NCBI GenBank assembly: GCA_019264505.1
Contig: JAHUZY010000257.1
Location: 1-8,113 of the forward strand
From: Phenylobacterium sp.
Lineage (GTDB): Bacteria > Pseudomonadota > Alphaproteobacteria > Caulobacterales > Caulobacteraceae
Length of the DNA stretch: 8,113 bases
Reading direction: 5' to 3'
Part shown: positions 1 through 5,835 of the stretch, one piece after another
How the letters are laid out: every line of letters starts with the position of its first letter
Position numbering within the stretch: position 1 is the first letter of the stretch
The notes under the pieces: model-generated
Database searches by the model: none
Seen by the model: the letters and a program-made list of their open reading frames with translations, nothing else
Told to the model about the DNA's origin: nothing
Translations under genes and position numbers: made by a program

Positions 1-6
1 GGCGTG

Positions 7-21
7 GTGTATAAGAGACAG
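7..21 (+). other. Tn5/Nextera mosaic-end adapter remnant
   Basis: The bases GTGTATAAGAGACAG are identical to the last 15 bases of the 19-base Tn5 mosaic end used in tagmentation libraries. Counting the four bases before them, 16 of 19 match. The match ends exactly where the protein downstream starts to look like its family. Read as codons it gives V-Y-K-R-Q, a well-known artefact in proteins predicted from untrimmed Nextera contigs. It is almost certainly library sequence, not chromosome, and bases 1-6 are probably also non-genomic. Confidence 0.93.
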
Positions 22-1167
22 CGCCTGATCCATTCGGGTCTGGCGAAAACGCCTCTGGCCCGCACGGTCGGCCCGCCGATTCAGCGCGGCTCCACCGTCC
101 TCCTGCCCAACGCCGCGGCTCTGTACGACCACGAGTCGCAGGTGACCTATGGACGCCAGGGCCTGGCCGCTCAGTCGGCGCTGATCGAGGCCCTCGCCGA
201 GCTGGAGCACGCCGCCGGCGTCACCCTCTATCCCTCTGGCCTGGCGGCGCTCACCGGCGCCCTGCTGGCCGTCCTGAAGGCCGGGGACGAGGTGATGGTG
301 GTCGACACCATCTACAAGCCGACCCGGCGGTTCTGCGACACGGTGTTGCGGCGCTTTGGGGTCGGCGTGCGCTACTACCCCGCCAGCCTGGACGCCGAAG
401 CCCTGATGGAGGCCTGCGGGCCAGCCACCCGGCTCATCGTCCTGGAATCGCCCGGTTCGCTGAGTTTTGAGTTCCAGGATACGCCCGCCATCGCCGCAGC
501 GGCCCGGACCCGCGGCATGCTCACCCTGATCGACAACACCTGGGCCGCCGGCCTGCTCTTCAAGCCCCTGGATCACGGGGTCGATATGAGCGTCCAGGCC
601 CTGACCAAGTATGTCGGTGGCCATTCGGACGTCTTCATGGGCTCCGTCGCCGTACGGGAGGACAGCCTCGTCCGCGCCCTCGACGACGGCGTGCTGAATA
701 TCGGCTGGGCGGTGTCGCCCGACGACGCCTATCAGATGCTGCGAGGCCTGCGCACGCTCGCCACCCGCATGAGCCGGCATGACGCCTCAGGTCGTCGCAT
801 CGCGGCCTGGCTGGCCGGACGAGACGAGGTGGCTCAGGTGCTGCATCCGGCCCTGCCGGACGCCCCTGGCGGCGAAATCTGGCGTCGGGACTACAGCGGC
901 GCCTGCGGCCTGTTCGCCTTCACCCTGGCGCCTGGCCGACCCAAGGCGACGGCGGCCTTCCTCGACGCCCTTGAACTGTTCGGTCTGGGCTTCTCCTGGG
1001 GCGGGTTCGAGAGCCTGGCGATCGACTGCGATCCTCAACTGTCAAACCGGCTTTCGCCCGCCGCCTATGGCGGCCCGCTGGTCCGGCTCCATGTGGGCCT
1101 GGAAGATCCCGAGGACCTGATGGCCGACCTGGACCGCGGATTCGCCGCCTGGCGCGCCGCCTCCTAG
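22..1167 (+). CDS. metC: Cystathionine beta-lyase, 5'-truncated by contig end
   Basis: This PLP-dependent enzyme of the Cys/Met metabolism family cleaves cystathionine to homocysteine, pyruvate and ammonia, the penultimate step of methionine synthesis in the cytosol. The reading frame is open from base 4. Its apparent start (ATG-like GTG, then V-Y-K-R-Q) lies in the adapter, so genuine coding begins near R-L-I-H-S-G at base 22. I expect about 5-10 N-terminal residues to be missing. Family landmarks are present: GPPIQRGSTVLLP, TYGRQG, the LYPSGLAALTGA cofactor loop, YKPTRRFCD and the PLP lysine in ALTKYVGGHSD (AAG at 607-609). VLESPGS and LIDNTWA, the latter with the PLP-contacting Asp, precede that lysine. 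The C-terminal domain is complete and ends at TAG 1165-1167. Length fits the usual ~390 residues. A related gamma-lyase or gamma-synthase is possible, but YKPTRRF and the STVLLP start favour MetC. The next gene's ATG follows the stop directly, which implies one transcript. Confidence 0.9.
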   Translation, partial: RLIHSGLAKTPLARTVGPPIQRGSTVLLPNAAALYDHESQVTYGRQGLAAQSALIEALAELEHAAGVTLYPSGLAALTGALLAVLKAGDEVMVVDTIYKPTRRFCDTVLRRFGVGVRYYPASLDAEALMEACGPATRLIVLESPGSLSFEFQDTPAIAAAARTRGMLTLIDNTWAAGLLFKPLDHGVDMSVQALTKYVGGHSDVFMGSVAVREDSLVRALDDGVLNIGWAVSPDDAYQMLRGLRTLATRMSRHDASGRRIAAWLAGRDEVAQVLHPALPDAPGGEIWRRDYSGACGLFAFTLAPGRPKATAAFLDALELFGLGFSWGGFESLAIDCDPQLSNRLSPAAYGGPLVRLHVGLEDPEDLMADLDRGFAAWRAAS

Positions 1168-2070
1168 ATGCCGGGTCCACCGGACTGGATCGCCGACTTC
1201 CTGCGCGAGGAGTCCCTGCCCCCGGACTACCGCCAGACGATCCAGACGGTGGCCGAACCCCTGGCCCAGCGTCTGGCCGCCCTGACGGCTGGCCGTCGCG
1301 GCCCGGCGATCGCCGGGGTCTGCGGGGCGCAGGGCTCGGGAAAATCGACCCTGTGCGAGGTTCTGGCCCGCCTGTTGCGCCGTCGCGGCCTGCGCGTCGC
1401 GGTCCTGTCGCTGGACGACCTCTATCTGTCCCGCAACGCCCGTGCGGAACTGGCCGCACGCGTCCATCCCCTCTTCGCCACCCGCGGCCCGCCCGGCACC
1501 CATGACGTCGCTCAGGGCCTGAAGCTGTTCGAAGACCTGTCCGGAACCCGCGAGGTCGCCCTGCCGCGGTTCGACAAGGCGCTGGACGAGCCGGAGCCGC
1601 AGTACCGCTGGCCCAGGATCAAGGGGCCGGTTGACCTGATCCTGTTTGAGGGCTGGTGCGTCGGCGCCATTCCGGAGGCGGAGACGGCGCTGAGCGCGGC
1701 GGTCAATCGGCTGGAGGCCGAGCAAGACCCGACCGGCGTCTGGCGGACCTATGCCAATGCGGCGCTGGCTGGACCCTACCAGGCCCTGTTCGCGCAGATC
1801 GACCACCTGACCCTGCTGCGGGCGCCCAGCTTCGAGGTGGTCGCAGACTGGCGCTGGGCGCAGGAACAGAAACTTCGGGCGCGGCTCCAGGCCCAGGGGG
1901 ACGACGCCGGGCGGACCATGGATCAGGGGCAGGTCGCAGCCTTCATCCAGCACTATGAACGGCTTACCCGTCACATCATGGCGACCCTGCCGGCTCGGGC
2001 GGATCTGGTGGTCGAGCTTGAGATCGACCGGTCTATGCGGCTGTCGGGTCCGAGGTCTCAGAGCCGCTGA
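1168..2070 (+). CDS. P-loop kinase, probable D-glycerate 3-kinase
   Basis: A 300-residue kinase of the phosphoribulokinase/uridine kinase-like P-loop fold. It resembles the plant GLYK / yeast Tda10 / E. coli YggC group, whose best-known activity is ATP-dependent phosphorylation of D-glycerate to 3-phosphoglycerate. Visible signatures are Walker A GAQGSGKST (residues 53-61), SLDDLYLS (81-88) with the acidic pair expected near substrate and metal, TRGPPGTHD (105-113), and the hydrophobic strand ending LILFEGWCVGA (157-167), which is typical of this group. The length matches the family. The ATG sits immediately after the metC stop codon with no spacer, so translational coupling to metC is likely and this start is favoured. 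The 3' end overlaps the convergent small gene by 38 bases. The kinase fold is secure. The substrate is inferred from family resemblance only, and some YggC-like proteins have no proven substrate. Confidence 0.85.
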   Translation: MPGPPDWIADFLREESLPPDYRQTIQTVAEPLAQRLAALTAGRRGPAIAGVCGAQGSGKSTLCEVLARLLRRRGLRVAVLSLDDLYLSRNARAELAARVHPLFATRGPPGTHDVAQGLKLFEDLSGTREVALPRFDKALDEPEPQYRWPRIKGPVDLILFEGWCVGAIPEAETALSAAVNRLEAEQDPTGVWRTYANAALAGPYQALFAQIDHLTLLRAPSFEVVADWRWAQEQKLRARLQAQGDDAGRTMDQGQVAAFIQHYERLTRHIMATLPARADLVVELEIDRSMRLSGPRSQSR

Positions 2071-2332
2071 AGTCCGCCGCGACAGCCTCGGCGGCGAAGT
2101 AGCGTACGGTGCCGATCAGGGTATTGCGCCGGTCATGAACGATGACCTGGGCGTCGCCGCCGGCTGCTGCGATCAGTTGGGCCAGGCTGCGGGCCTTGGC
2201 CTCGGCATGAGCGCCGGACATGAACATCAAGGGGTGGTCGGCTAGACCGCTGGTCACCGACCACCCGCCGTCTACGGGTGTCACCGAGACCACATTGTCC
2301 GACGCACCGCCTGCCTTCGAGAGCCATGTCAT
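2033..2332 (-). CDS. Small DUF2188-like protein
   Basis: A 99-residue protein of unknown function. Residues about 14-80 follow the DUF2188 pattern: a short strand with a DGGWSV turn (21-26), a central helix AEAKARSLAQLIAAAGG (43-59), then a strand QVIVHDRRNTLIGTVRYF (62-79). This resembles the 'VIHGRDGRI' end of that family. It has no signal peptide or membrane segment. The ATG at 2332 is supported by an upstream GGGAGG about 8 bases away. A nearby ATG at 2327 is in another frame and lacks family resemblance. The last 38 bases lie antisense to the end of the kinase gene. The gene is real with fair confidence, and its function is unknown. Its upstream region leads to the lone tRNA 3'-end repeat at 2475. 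Confidence 0.78.
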   Translation of the reverse strand: MTWLSKAGGASDNVVSVTPVDGGWSVTSGLADHPLMFMSGAHAEAKARSLAQLIAAAGGDAQVIVHDRRNTLIGTVRYFAAEAVAADFSGSETSDPTAA

Positions 2333-2704
2333 GTCAGCGCCTCCCGTCCGACCGAGCCCGACCTGGCGAGCTTCGCCGTCAGTCTGACCGGATCAAGGCC
2401 ACCCCGTCTGTCAGCCAGCCGACACTTCCCAAACGCGTGAAGACTCGATCTGTCGATTTCAGGTTGCGCTGAAGCTGGCGCGCCCTGCAGGACTCGAACC
2501 CCGTTATGTGGCCGAATTCTGCTCACAGCTCTCTTTCGATGCTGGCCCCTGCCCTGCGCCGCCCTCACCAGGGCGATCCTATTGTGCGGGGGCGCCCGAC
2601 GCCCCTAGGCCAAGCACGCCGAGCATCAGTCCACCTCCCGGCGCCCGCCACGGTAAGCCCCTTAGGGGCAGGGCCCTGGCCTTGTGCGAACGAAGCCGAA
2701 GAGG
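2333..2704. other. 372-base stretch without a convincing gene
   Basis: This region lies upstream of the DUF2188-like gene and downstream of the methyltransferase, both on the minus strand. No reading frame here resembles a protein I know. Its contents are a tight inverted repeat GTCAG-T-CTGAC (2378-2388), a composition dip around 2401-2460 (about 57% GC by hand count), the lone tRNA-Arg 3'-end repeat (2475-2500), and two small GC hairpins. The first hairpin is GGGGCG/CGCCCC at 2589-2594/2600-2605. The second is GCCCC-TTA-GGGGC at 2657-2669. Neither has a T-run, so they are weak candidates for the methyltransferase terminator. Bases 2501-2704 may be leftover insert DNA. Confidence 0.6.
2475..2500 (-). 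repeat. Orphan copy of tRNA-Arg 3' end (putative attachment site)
   Basis: These 26 bases are identical to 3506-3531. On the minus strand they correspond to the T-loop side of the T arm (from GGTTCGAGT), the 3' acceptor strand, discriminator base, CCA and one further base of tRNA-Arg(TCT). The sequence to the right (from 2501) does not continue as a tRNA, so this is a fragment and not a gene. A lone 3' tRNA end at a distance from an intact copy is the classic trace of tyrosine-recombinase integration into a tRNA gene. Confidence 0.85.
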
Positions 2705-3424
2705 TCAGGCCGGGCGAACCACGTACAGCATATAGCCCGTCTCGCGCGCCACCGTACGCCAGTCGGACGCTTCCTTGCGGGCTGCGGCGATGGCGGCCGC
2801 CACGGACTCATTCACCCCCGCCGCCTCAAGAGCGTCGCAGCGCGCCTCTATAGGTTCGTAGTATGCAGCCCATGCTGCGTCCGAGAGGGGGCGGGCGGCG
2901 AGCACCCGCCAACCGGCGGCGGCGATCTCGTCGCGTGTGGTCAGCTCGGTTTCGATCCCCCCCGGCTCAGCCTCCCAGAAGGCCAGCGCCGCTGTGGACG
3001 GCGCATCGGTGAACAGGCAAGGATGGCTGAACGCCACGGCGCCTTGGTCGCTCAACGCGCCGCGCCAGGCATTCAGCGCTCGCGCCACACCTAGGAAATA
3101 GACGGCGCCGGCCGACCAGATCAGATCATAGGGCCCGCTGAGGCCCTCCATGCTTGCTGCAAAAATCCGCACAGACGGGTCGCCAGCGAACCTCTTTCTT
3201 GCCACGTCGACGAAGTGCGGCACCTTCTCAAATCCATCAATCCGGCCCTCCGGCACAAGCTGACGAAGCGCCGTAAGATCGCCGCCAGGACCGCAGCCGG
3301 CGTCGCACACCTGTCCCTGCGGCGAGATTCCAATCAGGCCGCCGACCCAAGCAACGTCCTCAGCCAGCCCCGGCCCCTCCCGGGGCAGGTCGCGATGAAC
3401 AGCGAAGAAGGCATCCCAGTCCAT
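2705..3424 (-). CDS. Class I SAM-dependent methyltransferase
   Basis: A 239-residue cytosolic methyltransferase of unknown substrate, loosely resembling the trans-aconitate/ubiquinone-type small-molecule group. Motif I is V-C-D-A-G-C-G-P-G-G (39-48). The acidic residue after strand 2 is Glu66 in DGFEKV, and motif IV is DLIWSAGAVYFLG (100-112). The methyltransferase domain fills most of the protein, with a helical tail ending TGYMLYVVRPA. I start it at ATG 3424 (MDWDAFF), which has GGAG about 7 bases upstream. In-frame ATGs at 3445 and 3469 would add 7 or 15 residues but have no good ribosome site. It lies between the two tRNA-Arg repeats, downstream of the tRNA on the same strand, and is the only cargo gene of the putative insert. 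Substrate and partners cannot be told from the sequence. Confidence 0.88.
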   Translation of the reverse strand: MDWDAFFAVHRDLPREGPGLAEDVAWVGGLIGISPQGQVCDAGCGPGGDLTALRQLVPEGRIDGFEKVPHFVDVARKRFAGDPSVRIFAASMEGLSGPYDLIWSAGAVYFLGVARALNAWRGALSDQGAVAFSHPCLFTDAPSTAALAFWEAEPGGIETELTTRDEIAAAGWRVLAARPLSDAAWAAYYEPIEARCDALEAAGVNESVAAAIAAARKEASDWRTVARETGYMLYVVRPA

Positions 3425-3505
3425 TCTTGGCTCCACAAGGCCCATCAGGCGGCGGCGTGAGCCCGTCACCGATAGCAGCGGTAATGCTGAGCAAGATAAC
3501 CTGGA

Positions 3506-3531
3506 CTGGCGCGCCCTGCAGGACTCGAACC
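3506..3531 (-). repeat. Right copy of the 26-base repeat, within tRNA-Arg
   Basis: Identical to 2475-2500. It covers the T-arm 3' part, acceptor strand and CCA of the intact tRNA-Arg(TCT), plus one base beyond the CCA. The bases just outside differ between copies on both sides (g versus a, c versus t), so the identity ends sharply. Confidence 0.85.
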
Positions 3532-3583
3532 TGCAACCGTCCGCTTAGAAGGCGGATGCTCTATCCGGTTGAGCTAAGGGCGC
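3507..3583 (-). tRNA. tRNA-Arg(TCT)
   Basis: A 77-base cloverleaf with encoded CCA. Acceptor GCGCCCT pairs with AGGGCGC, the D arm is GCTC/GAGC, and the anticodon stem TCCGC/GCGGA has the loop CTTCTAA, which gives anticodon TCT. The variable loop is CGGTT and the T arm is GCAGG-TTCGAGT-CCTGC, followed by discriminator G and CCA. It decodes AGA (and AGG by wobble), rare codons in a GC-rich genome. It starts 14 bases after the stop of the complex I subunit gene on the same strand. I see no strong promoter in between, so it may be processed from a longer transcript or have a promoter inside that gene. Confidence 0.97.
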
Positions 3584-3597
3584 GTGTCGGGTCGGCC

Positions 3598-3903
3598 CTA
3601 GTGGGTCCAGGGGACCTTGCGACCAAAGGCGAAATTGTCAGCGTAGGCCTTGATGATCCGCTTGGCCGGCTTGGGGTCGAAGACCTCGAAGGCGATGCCG
3701 TTCTGCTCGGCATAGGCCACGGCCTCTTCCTTGGTCTCGAAGGACAGGCGCAGCTGCGTGCGGGTGTCGTCGGTCTGGGTCCAGCCCATCAGCGCGTCCG
3801 GGCGGCGGGCGCTGGCTGGTTCAAACTCCAGGACCCACTCCTTTGACTTTCCACGGCCAGACTGCATGGCGTTCTTGGCGGGGCGAAGGATGCGCGCAAG
3901 CAT
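3598..3903 (-). CDS. NDUFS4-like complex I accessory subunit (ETC complex I family)
   Basis: A 101-residue protein of the ETC complex I subunit conserved-region family (PF04800), the bacterial counterpart of the mitochondrial NDUFS4/18 kDa subunit. In alphaproteobacteria it binds the peripheral arm of NADH:ubiquinone oxidoreductase on the cytoplasmic side and is thought to stabilise it. Visible hallmarks are MLARILRPAKNAMQSG at the N terminus, WVLEFEP (23-29), MGWTQTDD (39-46), FETKEEAVAYAEQNGI (55-70) and the C-terminal YADNFAFGRKVPWTH (87-101). The frame is open 23 codons further up, but homologues begin at MLARI, so ATG 3903 is chosen. GGGA about 10 bases upstream is a weak ribosome site. 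It stands alone, away from nuo genes, between tRNA-Pro and tRNA-Arg. Confidence 0.92.
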   Translation of the reverse strand: MLARILRPAKNAMQSGRGKSKEWVLEFEPASARRPDALMGWTQTDDTRTQLRLSFETKEEAVAYAEQNGIAFEVFDPKPAKRIIKAYADNFAFGRKVPWTH

Positions 3904-3987
3904 GTGACGGTCCCATTGGCGATCTGGCCGCATCGCCCGGCTTGATGAACCGGACCTTGTGGCCTGAAGCAAAACTCACGGTCGCTT

Positions 3988-4009
3988 GCGCCTCCCGTAC
4001 AGGAGGCGC
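3988..4009 (-). terminator. Hairpin downstream of tRNA-Pro
   Basis: A perfect 8-bp inverted repeat GCGCCTCC/GGAGGCGC with a 6-base loop begins 20 bases past the CCA end of tRNA-Pro. It lacks an immediate T-run: the first Ts on the minus strand (GAGTTTTG) come about 11 bases later. It could end the tRNA transcript imperfectly or act as a 3' processing barrier. It also lies upstream of the complex I subunit gene. Confidence 0.4.
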
Positions 4010-4028
4010 GGCGCCCGACGTCGGCGTC

Positions 4029-4105
4029 TGGTCGGGGCGGCGTGATTCGAACACGCGACCCTCTGCTCCCAAAGCAGATGCGCTACCAGGCTGCGCTACG
4101 CCCCG
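4029..4105 (-). tRNA. tRNA-Pro(TGG)
   Basis: A 77-base cloverleaf with encoded CCA. Acceptor CGGGGCG pairs with CGCCCCG, including the C1-G72 pair characteristic of bacterial tRNA-Pro. Anticodon stem CTGC/GCAG carries the loop TTTGGGA, giving anticodon TGG, which can read all CCN codons by wobble. The T arm contains the invariant GTTCGAATC. It lies 67 bases after the thioesterase stop on the same strand. The gap holds at best a poor promoter (TTGCGG-17-CATGAG). Confidence 0.97.
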
Positions 4106-4172
4106 AGATGGACGCCGACATTGGCCGTCTCATGCCATGCAAGGCTCCGCGCCGCAATGTGACCTGAGGCGA

Positions 4173-4604
4173 TCAATCCCGCCGATGCATCAGTTTGAAC
4201 ACGCCCGAGCCGCGAACCACGTCCCGGCGGCCCACATAGACGCGCCCCTCGACGAAGGCGACCTCGCGGGTGAGGCGGGTGACCTTGGATTCGCCCATCA
4301 CCCACTCCCCCACCCGGCCCATGTGCAGGAAGTCCACCGAAAGGTGGATGGTGACCCCGGGCCGACGCGCCGCGCGGAACACTGCGGCCCCCATGAGTCC
4401 GTCGAGAAAGCTGGTCAGCATGCCCCCATGGACCAGACCCAGGCCATTGGCGTGGCGCGGCAGGGCGAAGAAGGCCTGTTCGGTGGCCTCGCCCTGAACG
4501 GCGCGATGAAAATAGGGCCCGTTGTGGCCCGAATAGGCGCCGCGGCCCTCGGAGCGCACAAAGCCCTCCGGCGGGTCGGGGATAGCCTCGTCCGCCTCAT
4601 CCAC
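4173..4604 (-). CDS. PaaI-type hotdog-fold thioesterase
   Basis: A 143-residue protein of the PaaI/4HBT hotdog superfamily, which hydrolyses acyl-CoA or aryl-CoA thioesters in the cytosol. It has the family segments HNGPYFH (27-33), LPRHANGLGLVHGGM (48-62) with the HGG turn on the central helix, FLDGLMGAAVF (67-76) carrying the conserved Asp68, and the strands VTIHLSVDFLHMG (84-96) and VAFVEGRVYV (115-124). The start is taken at GTG 4604 because homologues begin shortly before the E-G-F segment. That start overlaps the end of the DUF192 gene by 8 bases and has no clear ribosome site, which fits translational coupling. The longer frame further upstream is only a shadow of DUF192 coding. The substrate is not determinable here. 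Confidence 0.88.
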   Translation of the reverse strand: MDEADEAIPDPPEGFVRSEGRGAYSGHNGPYFHRAVQGEATEQAFFALPRHANGLGLVHGGMLTSFLDGLMGAAVFRAARRPGVTIHLSVDFLHMGRVGEWVMGESKVTRLTREVAFVEGRVYVGRRDVVRGSGVFKLMHRRD

Positions 4605-5082
4605 GGGGGAAGATCCGGTGGACGACGCGGTCGCCCGGCAATGCGCCGATCTGGGCCGCACGTCCGCCGACCAGTTCCAGGACGGCGCGCACCGGTCCGC
4701 CGGACGGCACGCCTTCTTCGGACAGGGGCACGGTGTTGCGCGCGATCGACAGGATGCGGCCATCGGCCCGGATGAAGATCATGTCGAGGGAGATGTAGGT
4801 GTTGCGCATCCAGAAGGAGACCGGACGCGGGGTCTGAAAGTCGAACAGCATCCCACGATCGGGCGCCAGCGACTTCCGGTACATCAGGCCCTGGGCGCGG
4901 CTGGCGTTGTCGGCGGCGATCTCCACCTGGAAGCGGACCGGTCCGCGGGCGGTGAGGATCTCCAGGGGTTCCAGGGTCGGACTGGTCTTCGCCCAGAGCG
5001 GGCCAGGCGCCGAAAGCGCCGCCAGGCCGGCCAGCAGGCCGCGCCGATGGATGTCGGGTCGGTGAAGTCGGGGATGAGACAC
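4597..5082 (-). CDS. Exported DUF192 protein
   Basis: A 161-residue protein with the DUF192 domain (PF02643), whose function is unknown. Domain hallmarks are QGLMYRKSLAPDRGMLFDF (65-83), SFWMRNTYISLDMIFI (88-103), a D-G-R-I turn, and AVLELVGG...GALPGD near the C terminus. The N terminus has a twin-arginine-like signal: HRRGLLAGLAAL (12-23), then a probable cleavage after LWA (31), so it should act in the periplasm. I chose GTG 5082 because GGAGGT lies 6 bases upstream, an excellent ribosome site. An ATG at 5136 would add 18 residues before the signal and overlap the hairpin region. It lies 62 bases after the cold-shock gene and overlaps the thioesterase gene, suggesting a three-gene transcript. 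The Tat assignment is tentative; Sec export is also possible. Confidence 0.88.
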   Translation of the reverse strand: MSHPRLHRPDIHRRGLLAGLAALSAPGPLWAKTSPTLEPLEILTARGPVRFQVEIAADNASRAQGLMYRKSLAPDRGMLFDFQTPRPVSFWMRNTYISLDMIFIRADGRILSIARNTVPLSEEGVPSGGPVRAVLELVGGRAAQIGALPGDRVVHRIFPRG

Positions 5083-5100
5083 GGCAGGACCTCCGGCAGA

Positions 5101-5146
5101 CCGCCATTCAGGCGCAAGCCCTGGCGGCAGGCGCAAACCTGCGCCT
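5101..5146 (-). promoter_or_regulatory. Two adjacent hairpins between csp and DUF192 genes
   Basis: Hairpin 1 is AGGCGCA-AACC-TGCGCCT (5129-5135/5140-5146), a perfect 7-bp stem with a 4-base loop, and one arm overlaps the cold-shock stop codon. Hairpin 2 is CCGCCA/TGGCGG (5101-5106/5122-5127) with a 15-base loop. The minus-strand 9-mer TTGCGCCTG occurs once in each. Together they fill nearly all of the space from the csp stop to the DUF192 ribosome site. There is no T-run, so this is not a standard intrinsic terminator. A partial terminator, processing site or temperature-sensitive structure is possible; the role is not shown. Confidence 0.45.
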
Positions 5147-5756
5147 AGGCCAGACCTACCGACTCGATCTCGGCCACGACAAGTCCTTTTGGCCCCTCGG
5201 CGAACCGGACCCGAACATCATCGCCGGGCTGGAGGTCCTCGAGGCCCGCGCGACGCAGGGTCTCGATGTGGATGAAGATGTCCCCTGGCTGGGTTTCACG
5301 AACCACAAATCCGTACCCCTTGGCCCGGTTGAACCACTTCACCTTGGCCTGCTCCAGGGGGCCGCCGGCCAGCACCGGCCGCTTTGGCCGCGCGAAGTCG
5401 GCGCGGTCATGGCCACGATCCTGGACCCGTTCATAGCTGTCACGCCGACCGTCATCCCGGCCACGGCGAGGCTCGGGCGGGGGGGCGGCGCTCTCGTCGA
5501 GTTCCAGAACCTCAGCCACCTGCCAGCCCTTGGGGCGGCGGATGGCCTCGCAGACGATAATCGCGCCCTCGAGCGCGCTCTCATGGCCGGAATCCCGCAG
5601 GGAGGTCACGTGCAGGAGCACATCCTTGAGGTCGGTCTTGCTCGGGTCGTCAGGGACGACAAAGCCGTAGCCCTTCCCTGCATCGAACCACTTCACGCGA
5701 CCGCTGATGCGTACAGCGTCGTCTGCGCCGGCATCGTGATAATCGTAACCAGACAT
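5145..5756 (-). CDS. Double cold-shock-domain protein (Caulobacter CspC/CspD type)
   Basis: A 203-residue cytosolic single-strand nucleic-acid binding protein with two cold-shock domains. Domain 1 (about 17-87) has [14 protein letters not shown] (21-34, RNP1) and DVLLHV (45-50, RNP2). Domain 2 (about 137-201) has [14 protein letters not shown] (139-152, RNP1) and DIFIHI (159-164, RNP2). The linker (88-135) is charged and Arg/Asp-rich with a PPPEP start, likely disordered. Such proteins destabilise RNA secondary structure, and in Caulobacter the two-domain members are linked to stationary phase more than to cold. ATG 5756 has AGAGGGG about 5 bases upstream. The 5' region is unusually AT-rich for this window. 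The paralogue cannot be assigned from sequence alone, so no symbol is given. Confidence 0.93.
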   Translation of the reverse strand: MSGYDYHDAGADDAVRISGRVKWFDAGKGYGFVVPDDPSKTDLKDVLLHVTSLRDSGHESALEGAIIVCEAIRRPKGWQVAEVLELDESAAPPPEPRRGRDDGRRDSYERVQDRGHDRADFARPKRPVLAGGPLEQAKVKWFNRAKGYGFVVRETQPGDIFIHIETLRRAGLEDLQPGDDVRVRFAEGPKGLVVAEIESVGLA

Positions 5757-5799
5757 GCGCCCCTCTGACCCGGTCTCCTTCGATCCTCGGAACGGGCCA

Positions 5800-5835
5800 G
5801 TTATAACACTGTTCTCGTTAGGCGAGAGCCGTCAA
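5800..5835 (-). promoter_or_regulatory. Possible promoter of the cold-shock gene
   Basis: Upstream of the cold-shock gene the minus strand carries TTGACG (5835-5830) and a palindromic GTTATAAC (5800-5807) containing a -10-like TATAAC. Their spacing of about 24 bases is too long for a normal sigma-70 promoter, so they may not belong together. Between them is a small inverted repeat TCTCG/CGAGA (5813-5817/5823-5827). A leader of about 40-45 bases would result. AT content rises sharply here relative to the surroundings. Confidence 0.25.

Larger units (their letters stand above)
2475..3531. mobile_element. Putative tRNA-Arg-bounded insertion remnant
   Basis: The segment is delimited by perfect 26-base direct repeats, the right one being the 3' end of the intact tRNA-Arg(TCT) gene. 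The cargo is one methyltransferase plus about 200 non-coding bases. Several lines of the cargo have lower GC (about 55-62% at 2821-2880 and 3121-3240, by hand count) than metC (about 77% in a sampled line), though others reach 80%. There is no integrase, excisionase or transposase, so the element would have to be decayed, mobilised in trans, or reduced by internal deletion. A local tRNA-fragment duplication without a mobile element is the alternative. Confidence 0.4.

Noticed and set aside
1042..1974. Long open frame (310 codons) antisense to metC and the kinase
   Set aside because: It runs opposite two strongly supported genes, its protein is Arg/Gly/Gln-rich without family motifs, and such antisense frames are common at this GC content.
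2475..2550. A second complete tRNA gene at the orphan repeat
   Set aside because: Beyond the 26 matching bases there is no anticodon arm, D arm or 5' acceptor strand that could pair with the 3' end.
2329..2735. Several 60-115-codon frames on both strands around the orphan repeat
   Set aside because: None has a good ribosome site or resembles a protein family. I looked for integrase remnants in them and saw none.
3843..4775. 310-codon plus-strand open frame
   Set aside because: It passes straight through tRNA-Pro and the antisense of the thioesterase and DUF192 genes, and its translation has no recognisable domain.
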